From: Mesaphorura yosii
Taxonomy: Eukaryota > Arthropoda > Collembola > Poduromorpha > Tullbergiidae
Assembly: GCA_009869945.1 (NCBI GenBank)
Contig: WIXG01000210.1
Location: forward strand, 1-64,000
DNA: 64,000 nt
Direction: 5' to 3'
Made by a program: the position numbers and the translations under genes. The notes beneath the pieces are model-generated. The model did no database searches. It saw nothing but the letters and a program-made list of their open reading frames with translations, and was not told the DNA's origin. Numbering within the stretch: the stretch's first letter is position 1; the number at the start of each line of letters is the position of its first letter. This document shows, in pieces, positions 51,838 to 63,205 of this stretch.

Positions 51838-53725
51838 TTAATTGTATCGAAGTCTCTCTTGAATCCAGCCAACATAATTGGGTATGTTGACATAAACGCC
51901 TGGAATTCCGTATTCAGCACAGCCTGATAGAATGAAAATGAGAAGATATACTACAATGCATCACTTCGGGTTGGGGTAAAATGAGCTTCGCATTTTATGA
52001 GTGACTGACCTATGCCCCAAGCGACCAGCCCAACAACGGAGAAGTATCCAGTATAATCCTTACAAACCAAAGGTGCTCCACCATCTCCCTGTACAACGAA
52101 ACGAAAGTCATGGGTTTAATTCATTTAATTCTCCATCGAGATGGAGGATCATGGAGTGCAATCGATTGCGTATTCTTGTACCGTGCACGCGTCTTTGCCG
52201 TCCTCTCCTCCAGCACACAGGAAAGATTTGCGATTCAAAGTAAATCTATTTCCTAATCTCGTTGAACGAAGGCGAGCCTGCATTCGTGTCAAAAAATATT
52301 CAAGCATTAAAATGACAGATATGATGTAATTGTCGAATTCCATCCCTAATTTACCTCGCATTCGTTTCCGTCTACGATAGGAAGGTCAACTTCCTTCAAG
52401 ATATAGGAATGCTTTCCGACTTTGAAAGCGTCCTTACCGAATCCAGCCACCCAGCATCTAGACAGGGAAAATCACTTTAAGTTGTTCTGCTCTGTTGAAG
52501 TCAGGAACCTTCGGAATAATCAAGTGACCTTTGACCAACGTAAGTGGCCTCAAGTTTAGGCAAGCACGCTGCTTTAATATGTGGATATACACTCAGATCA
52601 ATCGGTTGTGCCAACTTAATGAGCGCAACATCGTTTTGCAGATTTTGAGCATTGAATGAAGGATGAATTTCGACACGAGCCACTCCAATTTCAACATTCT
52701 TGTACGGCTCGCTGTCATCTTGAGCGTTCCATTCACCGAATCGTACTTTCATTGCGAAGCCTGGCCTGTAATATAACAACACAATTTGAGATGGAAAAAG
52801 TCGAACTTGACGAAGAGTGCTTTCTAAGAACTTAAATTACTTGTAATCTTGAACTTTGTGTGCAGCGGTCAGAACATGGTAATTGTCAATGAGAACGCCA
52901 GCGCCGATGTAGTTATTCGTGTCACTGAGAATTACAGCCAGCCACGGATATTCGCCAAAGTCCGCTTGGCCATATGTTTCTGTGTAACCTGAGACTGGTA
53001 TGATTTTGGAGACTCCACAATGGTGGGAATCTTGCAGCCCTGTAGCTGGTGCCACCGGAACTGGATTCCCATCTTCACAGCAGTAAAGTTCTCCGGGCTG
53101 GCAAACTACCCCAGCAGGCGGCTGTGAGAAGGTCAAAATCAGTTATGAATATTAGAATGCATAGTTTCTTTCAAATTTTTACCCTATTGACTATTCTGAT
53201 GTCGATATTTCCTGTGCCGTCGACGTCAGGGTTGTACACTCCACCTGGGCCTGTTCCGGTTACGAGGCCAGGGCCACCAGGTTCTTTGTAGTCTCCAATT
53301 CCTGTCCCATGTCCACCTTGGCCAGGTCTCCCTGGGCAGTATTTCTTCAGCACGCATTGACACCTGCCCGAGCCCCCACCAATCACCGGCGTCGCTGGGT
53401 AGACGTTACTTCCTTGACCACCTTGACCAACGCCACCATTGATAAACTCCCCATGCTCGTAGCGCTCAGGGTTTTCCTTTTCAAGATAACTTGCGCCTGG
53501 GACCGGGTCAACACCTGTTAGAATTTCCAAACACATTTTACAGTGATTCACTGCGTTATTTTGGATTGACAAACCTAGGGTTGACGCCAGAAGTCCTAAT
53601 CTTGGGTCGGACTCTTCGCGTCTGGATTGCGCTTCTCTCTTTCTGTCGCTCCTTTCAAAGCTCAGTTGACCGTAAGCAAGGGTTACGGCAATGGTGAGAA
53701 CAAACACATTTGTGTAGCGATTCAT
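51838..53725 (-). CDS. Secreted clip-domain serine protease homolog B, active serine lost (454 aa, 8 exons)
   Basis: Paralogue-like neighbour of homolog A with the same architecture. Exons: 53575-53725, 53183-53514, 52841-53121, 52529-52765, 52355-52457, 52182-52277, 52010-52088, 51838-51923. A signal peptide (M-N-R-Y-T-N-V-F-V-L-T-I) is followed by a basic linker, a Gly-rich stretch and a clip-like domain with C-Q-C-V-L-K-K-Y-C and C-x6-C-C. The protease-like domain begins near F-G-E-Y-P-W. The catalytic His is kept in V-L-T-A-A-H-K-V and Asp in Q-N-D-V-A-L-I. The Ser-box reads G-D-G-G-A-P-L, so the nucleophile is Gly. The end is G-W-I-Q-E-R-L. The 60-nt intron at 53515-53574 is in frame and stop-free, so it may be retained in some transcripts. 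Confidence 0.9.
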
Positions 53726-55480
53726 GATGGACGACCACCAGGTTAATACTGTCTGCAAAAATAGGCAGAGAGTGAAGTCTTTCACGCATGAAGGAGCACT
53801 GACAAGGTCGGTTTTTATTCCCACATCCTCGAGAAGTACACGGAGGGGATTTCCAAGAAAGACATTTTGGCAATTATCGCGTGAAACAAGGGTAGACGAG
53901 AACGAATGCAATGACTCAACTACTCAAGAGTGACATTGTGCACAAGGTCTATTTGATGAACATGAAGTACCGTGTGCGTCCGTCACGTCTTGTTTTGGCG
54001 TAATTCGACTTCCATTTCACAGGAATTTTATGGTCAGGCGAGCTGTCATCGCAAGACTTCAAAAGGTGTCACTCGTGCACGACATAACTCAGGTTTTGTA
54101 ATTTATTCTGGCATCAGCCCTGAACCAAAAATATTAAATGCCTGTAAATGTTTATGTCTCGCTTGCATTATGACAGCATTGCGCGTCAAACAAGTTTTTC
54201 AACAATTAGCGCTAGTGGGCAGACATCGCTTTTCAAAAAGATGAGCAGACTTGACAGGAATGGCATGCGATTACAGACGTTTCATTTTTTTCAATCAACA
54301 CCACGCTGGAGCGCCATGACTTAGCTAAATTCCAGAGGCTGTGCGGTTTTGTCTCAAGTGCGGTATTTTATACCTGACTCAAATAATTTTAACCGAATTC
54401 TAAACAAGGAGAGAAAATAAAATCGCACACTGGAGCTTACCTTTTAGTCCACACCCTGACTGCCTGGATGTAGAAACTGGAAGGCAACGAGACCAGAATG
54501 CTTTCGAAAGTCGAATTTTGGACTACACACACAATCGTTTCAGTTTGCGACAAGAAGTAGGGCAATCCTCCAGCTTAATGAAACACTTGTCCAGACTGAA
54601 AATTGTTTGTTACGCTGCGGAGAAAAAGACAGTCCTCGCAGATAAGAGGCGATTTTGTGATTGACAAGAATGGGAATCCATGGTACACAATTATCCTCGT
54701 GTTATGTATGCAAATTCGAACAAAAAATTATGTTTTGCGTAACCCCCTCCTGGGCTGATCTTTAACCCAACGTTTGTTGTGCACAGAACAGGTGTTAGGC
54801 ACATTACTTCATTACCTGAAAGAAGAATACCTTGGAAGATGAACTCAAGGTGTGTGTGTTCTTACTCATGAGCAAATATTTAATTCTCCAACAGTAAATG
54901 CACTTGTCCTGTATATGTAATTGCCAGTGTCCAAATCCTACAATGGCTTAAGTAAAACTACCTCAAAGGACTTTGTAGTAAGGTTTGCTGAAGCAGTAGA
55001 AAATTACTACACGGCTATTCTGACAGAATTAGCTAGCCATTTTGTCCCATGCATGTCCATGGCAATCATAAGAGAGGATCTTTAAGGTGCTACTTCACAT
55101 AAAAGTAAGCTGTACGAAATGAGAAACCTCAGTATGTTTAATGACGTTAATTAATAATTTGTGGAAATATGAAAAAGTATCTTGGACACAGAGCGCTTGC
55201 CTGCAGAATGTGCAAATTGCGCAATGACTGAATCATCGACAAGACGAATTTCGCTATTTGCTGGTTGTGAAATTCCATATAGTTAACCCGTTCACGAAAT
55301 AAATGTATCTTCATTCGAGCCCTCTGCAAAGTTTCAGCTTTCGTTTTAGCTCGGTTCCAGCAATAATTTATGCTTTTGCAATTGTTTATTTGATTTATTA
55401 GGACAGTAAAATCAAACTGCAAAGCGAAAATTGTTTCTGTACTAACAAAATTTCTGTTAGCTAGTCAACTGGTAATTTTT
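53726..55480. other. Intergenic region between protease homolog B and the large membrane-protein gene
   Basis: Holds the homolog B promoter and 5' UTR and, at its right end, the 3' UTR of the next minus-strand gene, with hexamers at 55385-55390 and 55393-55398. A 91-codon minus-strand frame at 55147-55422 has no motif and overlaps that probable 3' UTR. Confidence 0.45.
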
Positions 55481-58400
55481 TCACGATTTTTTTTGCCTTT
55501 CTTCGTCCTTCTCTTTATCAAACCTTTTGATTTCTAACTTAATGGCTTCAATCAGCGGCACTGCAGGATCTGTCGGGCGACGAGTCGGAGGAGTCGCTTG
55601 CGTCAAGTGACTTGGACCCGGCTGACTATTTGGGAGGGGAATGTCTGGGTAGATTGGATAACCAGGAAACACTGGCGTTGAGAAACTTAAGATATTCGAC
55701 TGAGTTCCGGCAGATGAAGACTGCACTGTAGTAGATGTCAAATCACATTTCTCAGAGTCCTCGAGCGGTTCCTCTTCTTCATTCGTTACAAACTGCGGTG
55801 AGACCAGTTTGCTCGAACTCGCAGATTGGCAGCGTCGCTGAGTCCCAGCGGTCCATGCTCGCCTGGGTGGCGCAAGAACGGTTGATGACGCTGCGGATTT
55901 TGGACGGATTTGCTCCAATGATTCTTCTCGAATCAATTGCGATGTCCAAGGTCGTGAGTCGTCTTTTGTCTCAGTCTCATGAGAAATTGATAATTTTGCT
56001 GATCGAGCTCGACCGTCTTCCCTCAACTCTGATTCACGCTTTCCTGAAAATGTATAAAGGACTCAAATCTGCAACAGAATGTCTACATGCATTATGTACT
56101 AACCAATAACGTTGAAAGCGTCATCCAAGAACTGGTGGAAGCGTTTTCTCATTTTCCCTAAAGGATTCGCCTCAGTGGACGAGTCCAGTTCTTTGATCTC
56201 GATTTCTTCCGACTCAGTTGAAAGGAGAGATTCAGCTGAGAATTTCGTTGGAGAGCGATGTCTTGCTTTTGCCGGTGGTGGTTTTGGTCTTGTTTTTACC
56301 GACGGACCCTTTCGGTGTTTTCTTGTCGGAGTTTGAACTTGGGCGTCCTTTGTCAGCGTGGCTGCAGACGTGCTGGGTTTAGGCGCATCCGGTAGCAGTA
56401 CGCGCTCTCCCAATTCTCGGTCGTTTTCGTCTGCCAATACGCCGTCGCCTTGCTCCTCGGACCATTTATCTGATATTTCATCAATTGTTTGGGGGCGTTG
56501 CACGGCTCTCTTTGAGTCACGATCTCCGGCTTCTGATGCAGAGGATGCATTCAAGGAGGACTCACTGGCTGAGCGTGCTTTGCTTTGCTGCAGCAGTTTT
56601 CTGGCCTCGTCACTCATGGTCTTTGCAAGGGGATCCTGGCCAAAGTCCAAATGTCCATACGTAATTTTGTCTCTTGCGGCAGATGAAGGCCGCCCAAGTT
56701 CATCAGGTTGTTCCCTGGATCTGCTTTTGTCGATATCCTCGATGTCCTTCGTGCCAATTGCTTGCGTTCTCCGACGCTTACGTTTTTCGGTCAAGTCCCC
56801 GGATTTCATTGATTGCTTCATTTTCTCCTGAGAACCTCCTGTGGTCAGTTCTTTCTTTGTCCTCTGTCTTCTTTGCTCTCTTATTTTCTCCTCTTTAGCG
56901 CCTCTCATATTCTCGTTTTCTTTGTCGAAATCTCCCCGCCCCGACTCGTCTGCTTCGATGTCTTCTGAGCTCTGACTAGAACGTTGGGGTCTATCTAAAT
57001 GCTTTTTAAGCTCTGACGCGAGTCTAATCTGTCGTTCCCTCTCATCGAGTCGGGCGGATGTGGAACTACTTTTGTCTCCCTCTTTGCGAAATTGGCGTTT
57101 GGCAGTTTCCGTTTTGAGAAGCATGGAGGAGGGAGGTCTCTCACGATGCAGACCGGACCGTTCGATAGGGCTCTGGAATAGTTGGAAAGATCATTTAAGA
57201 ATTTAGTAAAAATTTACATTTTAAGCCCTACTGCGCTACTTGGTATCTAGGATTTGCTAGAAAGTCCTAACAAACTACAGTCAACCATACCCTACAAAGA
57301 AAGATGTCAGCTACTACAGCTACAGCTACGTGATTGTTTTAGAAGGAATCTACGAGTTTCCAGAAGTCAACTGTAGGTACGAAAGACGTAAGAGGAGAGC
57401 AATGCAAGTTGGAAGTATTAATTGCATCTCGCCAAGAAAGAAAAGCGTTTTAATGGAGCCATGTCAAGAGCAGCCGCCGGGAGGGAGACGAATGGCGGTA
57501 GTTCAGGTTTACTGTTACTTAAGGATTCTAGACCCAGCCAGCACAGACAAGAGCAGCGAAGCTTAGCAAAGAAAGCTTCTTGATTGCCACAAAGTTATAA
57601 AACGAATGCTGATTCGTAAAAATGTCATATACCGGGGGGCCCAAAAATGCAGGGTTGACGACGCCGCCTTCAATACCTGACTGAGGCCTTGCCCTTATGC
57701 TCGTGTCACTCAACCGATTGTGCTTCCATTTCCACACCATGTACGTCAGCACTACTATCAATACCACCAGCAAACACATCGTCGTAATCGCGACAATCAG
57801 CCATGGTGAAGTGCCCGCTCCTTCTGTTGCATCTTGTTCCTTTATTGTCGGTGAAATTAAAGCTGCAAATTCAAATTATTGTATTATAAATTCTCACTCA
57901 TTATGCATACTAAATACTTAAAATCCAACTTCTCTTCTTATTCTTACGTTCAGCCTTCTTGATTACTTCGTATCCGATTTGCGTCTCCATCTCTCTTTTT
58001 GTGATCAGGTGCATGTCCTGCACAGCGGCGCTGGCTGCAACTGGCTTTCCTTCAACCGTCACCACGTAGTCCATGCTGACATGTGGCTGGTCTTGGTCGG
58101 AAGTGATGTTGACAATTGCCACAGACACGTTCATCACCGTAGCTGCCAATGACTTGATTTGACTCATAGTCATGCCGGTGTCTCGAAGGAGAAGCCACTG
58201 GAAGTCCAGTTCATCTCTGCTAAAGTCCTTCCACCGCGAGCTGCTTCGTTTTCTCCGGCGGGCAGCAGAGGCAGGAGCAGCTGTCAAGTGTCCCGATGCG
58301 TGAGTTTTGGTTCCGTTCAGCACGCCAAGCGAGGAAAGGAGGTGGCGCTTGAATGCGGAAGCGTAGACCTGCGCCAGGTTTTTCTGCATCTCGTTCTGGA

Positions 58401-61124
58401 ATTCTCCATGCACTTGGCTTCCATTGGCCTTGATGACCGTGTTGACCCAGTAAATGGGGTTCGTGTATGTTGTCTCATCAGTCTGCTGGTCGTGTGCAGG
58501 AGTTGGCATCTCTTCGTGCGGTGGTGGAGTTGTCTTTTCATCGCTTGGCGGGGCCGGAGTCGGCGTTGGCAGAATTTCTATAATCTGCAGGGTACTCGTT
58601 GGACTGATGGTTGGCGTTGGTTCGGCAGAGATGTGATCACTGCTACTCGATATGTGCGGAGTGAGGTCAGGGGCTGGCGGAAATGGTGAGGGCGACTCGC
58701 TGGATATCACAGAGAGCGTCGGAGTGACTGGAACAACGGTGGGCGTGATTTCAGCCGGGACGACGGTGGTTATGACTGTTTTAAACAGAATCATTGTCTT
58801 CGTTACGAGAACCACAGTTCCCCCGCTGGCATAAGCACCAGTTTCTTCCCACGCAAGGCCGCCATCGTCTGGCTCGGATGGCAGTGGACCATCCCCGGAG
58901 CCAGTCCACAGGAAGTCCGACAATCTGCATTACAAAAACAGTATTCATAAGCCTCAGTTGGTTTGAACGAGCTTGCTGACTGAAACATCGATCATACTTG
59001 TACTTTCCACGTAGTTTGTCAATCTGGTCAAATGAATAAAGATGATCTTGTGTTGGTCGGGGGTGTTGGAACGGAATCTGATGGAGAAAGCTTGCCTCTG
59101 GCTGCAACTGTGCCAACAAAGTCCAGTTTCCTGAAAAATTGAGTTCACATTTAGTGTACTACGTACTACAATGCGTGAATTTCAGAGGGCATTCACCATG
59201 CTGCATGTGGTGGAGTGAGATTTCCATTTCAGTGAGATTCGCATTCTTTCATCGCTCGCAAACTTACGAAAGTGTGTCTCCTCACAATGGTAGGTCAGGT
59301 CCTTAATTACCAACACGCACTTCCAGCGAGCACACGCTCATTACTGGAGATCGAAACTCTGGATTTCCAATACGCTTGACACGCAACTACGGAACACCTT
59401 TGATTGTGACGCATGGATATCTTTGTATTTGCGTATGTGTAATGACCTGAATACACTTATTCAAACTACGTCCGCATTGGGACTCCTGGAACTTTCAGCA
59501 GGTTTCTATTGGAGTTTGAACAGAGTCTCTTTTGTGAACTTTTGTCTCAGGTGTCTTTGTCTTTGACATCATATCTTACTAGCTTTCGTTGAGGAAGCGG
59601 ATAATCGATTAAGAGCATATCCGTTATTTGTTTTTAGCAGTTAATTAAAGAAAATACGATCATGTGTACAGAATTCTGCCCGACGTCTTCGTCTGTGCAG
59701 GTCGTAATGACTTTTTGGCAAATGAAAAGGTTCCGTGTAATTATTTCATTGTTGATTTGATATGAGATTCGGTCTGAATCAATTTATGCCCGTCTCATAG
59801 GCATAATTCGTTCTTGCTATTATTCTCCGTAGTCGTAGTAGGCCCGAATACTTTACTTAACTCGCATGTCAGTGAACTAGCACAAAGTTCGTACGCAGAC
59901 GATCAAACTTTTAGGAATTGGGTCACGAGTTTCGTGTCATCATTTTTGTACGCCTTTTCGCATTTGACTCGCACAGCAATTTAGGGTTTCAAATTCGTGT
60001 ACTGTGCATTCCAAGCTCCTTGGTCAAAGAGCCCATTTTTCTTTTTCGCATATTTTCGATTCACATAGACGCGAAACAGGTGAAAAGCTTTACCTCTCTT
60101 GCAATGTGCCGGTTGCGGAGTTTCACGTGAAATGTCATTGCAAGCCATAAATCGATAAAAGACACACATTCACGAGGCTATGAGTTGAGTGTTTTCAATC
60201 GTCGTAAGTCGTCTTATGAAAGGTTTCGAATTTAATGTAAGACGAATTTGTAGGCAAATACTGAGGCCTGAACCTGCAAATGGGAAGCCAGTAATGAGTG
60301 TCTGAAATGTACTACAATGTTGGAGGGCTATAGTAAATAAATGATTCAACCTCGTTTCCGCATTGAACTGTGCGTTACTGTACTCATGTCCAAATCGGAC
60401 GTTTGCTTGCATAATTCCAATCGATTTGAATGACCACTGGCGTAAGCACGTAAGAAATACGCGTACATGCAACGCGTATTTCGTATTTCTTATTCCAGGA
60501 ATTACCTCCATTACGAAATGTGTTTGCCAATAAAGAATTTGTCTAATGGCGATTAATTTTCAAGCCATTACTCTTCTAGCACACAGTCCATTGCAGAGGA
60601 ATAGAAACAGCATCATAGTAAAAGGTTTCAATTTACACAAGACACGTCCCACACGCTGCGCACAAGATTCCAATTTTATTTTAAGACTCCATGCAGGAAA
60701 ATGGATCAAACTTTCTTGCTTTCGCTCTCTTGTAGCACTCTAAAATGGTAAATGACTGTTTCCTGTCTTTTACGACCGGCTCGATCGATTTATATTTTGT
60801 AACAAGTGCAAGTGAGTGAATAATGATTGTTTGATAGATATTGAAATGAATAATGGAGCTCGGCTAGTTTAGGAATGACTGACAAGAGAAGCGAGGAGAA
60901 AATGCACGCACATTTATGAAATTCTGATGAACCGGGCTTTGTGACTTACCGTTGTCGAAGTCATCGTCGCCATTGACACTCCCACAACGTGGCAGCCAGG
61001 ACGCCAAGCAACTGATGACGACTGTAACTGCCATTGCGCACACGCCAAATGCGCGAAGGGTCTTGTTCTTGCGGGGAAGCTGAATACAAACCATTTCACA
61101 CGTACTCGAATTCCTCAAACACAT
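55481..61124 (-). CDS. Large single-pass membrane protein, possible KIAA1549/UPF0606 relative (1048 aa, 6 exons)
   Basis: Exons: 60950-61124, 58998-59130, 57948-58924, 57633-57862, 56104-57172, 55481-56043, summing exactly in frame. The N-terminus has a hydrophobic signal segment (A-V-T-V-V-I-S-C-L-A-S-W-L); three in-frame Met codons (61124, 61094, 61034) could start it. The outer part contains a Pro/Thr/Ser-rich mucin-like stretch and P-I-Y-W-V-N, then a furin-type site R-R-R-K-R (about 325-329). A folded region before the membrane has N-V-S-V-A-I-V-N-I-T. The membrane helix lies near 449-471 (W-L-I-V-A-I-T-T-M-C-L-L-V-V-L). The cytosolic part of about 575 residues is highly charged, with F-H-Q-F-L-D-D-A-F near its middle and P-L-I-E-A-I-K-L-E-I near the end. 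The overall plan resembles KIAA1549; that name is a recollection-based guess. Confidence 0.75.
59131..60949 (-). other. First intron of the large membrane-protein gene (1.8 kb)
   Basis: No nested gene recognised. It contains a perfect 10-bp inverted repeat with a 7-nt loop at 60455-60481. Confidence 0.5.
60455..60481. repeat. Inverted repeat, 10-bp arms and 7-nt loop
   Basis: AAATACGCGT at 60455-60464 pairs with ACGCGTATTT at 60472-60481. The right arm is followed by an overlapping partial copy (CGTATTTCTT) that could also pair with the left flank. Hairpin potential only; too short to call a microRNA precursor. Confidence 0.6.
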
Positions 61125-63205
61125 TTGAAAATGTTTTCGGAGTTGGGAAATGTCTTCGAAGTTGGGCTTGCACCATTTTTTCTGACACGTGAAGTCTCGC
61201 CAGGCGCGATGATTTGGATGAAATTATGATTGTTTCGCTTCGGACTTTGGTCTGGGATTCTGCTGCCACAATTCATGATGCAGAGATGAACACGTTTGTG
61301 GAGGACTCCGTAATGCGTCGACAAGATGAGACAGTGACACTCGTGTGGCGTGGTGCGATTTGTGCTGTGCGAAAAAATTACTAGTTTAGAGTTCAGCTTG
61401 TGATTGTATGAAAAGCGCGTGGAGTGGACGCACTGCCCACGATTCGTGAATGCGAGCTAGAATTGGATTTATGCAGGTAGTTTGCGTTGCTGGTCAAACA
61501 CAAACAGTGGAAGTTGTCAGGTTGAGTCAGAAAGATCTTTATCTGCTTAGTTCAGGTTTTATAAATGCACGTACCTCCTTCCACCTTGTGACTTGCTACC
61601 ATGCTTTGTTTTGTTGTGAGTCCGTCCAGAATATCGAGTAAATGAACTTCCGATATGCTCGCCCTAATGCGAGGATGCTAACCGCACTCTCCCCGGCAGT
61701 GCTCACGAGCGAATGCAATCACAATCGCAGCAGCAATAATACGATTCGTTCACTCGCCGTGGTGTCTCACCTGTACAGTTTAATCAATACGAAATCATTT
61801 GCTCGTGGTTGGGGAAGGGAAACAAGCGCAGAAAAAAATTTGCCCATTGTACGCCAATGCGAGTGATGGAATGAGTGAATATGGAATAAAAATAGCCTAG
61901 AGTTCGAATGCGAACATTTCCCTTTCCAAACACATGAACTGAATATTTTAATACATGAAAATGTAAATAGAGATGTACAACTAAATTTGAGACCACGTTT
62001 TATTATTAGTTTATATGTCCATTTCCGTGTGCGCGATTGTGGAGATGGGTGAACATTTTTCATGTCGGTACTTTACTTTTTAGCATCATCGCATTGGATT
62101 CTATTCTATCAGAGTTATGCGAATCAACACAGTGAAAGAAAATACATGAACCCACCGTCCGTGATTTGATCTGTGTATTACTCACTGCGTGCATCAGCAC
62201 AAAATTTGCGCAGATTTTCATTACAGAAGTACTCTTCCCTCTCAAACGGTCGCATTCCATTGTACTCATGTCGCCCATGAATTATGCACATTGTGGAAGC
62301 AATTAAATGTTTGTCATCAATTTGTGCGTGGGATGTGATTCACACGGGACCTGATTCGAACGTCAGTATTATCAAGCATTGCTAACTCGATCATTCAGCT
62401 AATTGACCCGCTCGGGATGCGGTCCGTTTGAATGAATGCAGTGGCAGCAAAGAACTTGTGCCAGAACAATTTATTTGACGGAATTGAGAATTCGACCCTT
62501 TATGCAATGACATACAAACGAAACGAGAGTAGGACCATTGAATTATAGCGTAGCCATGCCGCACCAACGTGAAGAAATGGAAAGAATAAGCTTCTTGTAA
62601 TGAAGAATGATAAAATCGCGTCGTTTGAATCCACAGAAGAGCGCCTTCATTTTGCCGCAGATTTTGCTGAACCTAAACCACAAGCATCAGAGACATCTTA
62701 CATTAGTAATATCCGAATTTGGCCGTAGAAATCGCACTTTGGGGATCGAGACTGGAGAATTTGTGTAACAGAAAAAGAAATCCGAACATATCCATAAGCA
62801 GCCATGCGAGGTGCCGTCCGTGTCCGCGTCGTAGAATGTCACATGCATTCTCACCATTGCTGTGACACATGCAAAATGAATACGAAGGAGAACCAAGTGC
62901 TACTGTGTGTAATTTGCAACAGAGTGAATTTAAAGTTTAATGTCAAATCATAACATAATAGAGCCTTGCATAGATTCAAAGTGATGTGTTTTACAGATCA
63001 GCAGATTTGTTAGCTGACCAAAGCAAACAATTTAAACTAGACTTAAGATAGACAAGAGATGGAAAGAGTCAAGGTACATTGAGAATGCCAAGCTGCTTAA
63101 TTGAATGCATGATTAAGCAACTACGATGGAGCAGAGCTTAGAGAGCGTAATGCGCTAATGTTGGCTACACTCGAGAGACTACATTTCTGAAGGACTACGT
63201 GGTTA
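61125..63205. other. Intergenic region before the window-edge gene
   Basis: No coding exon recognised. It should hold the promoter and 5' UTR of the large membrane-protein gene and the 3' UTR of the edge gene. Composition is ordinary AT-rich sequence. Confidence 0.45.
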
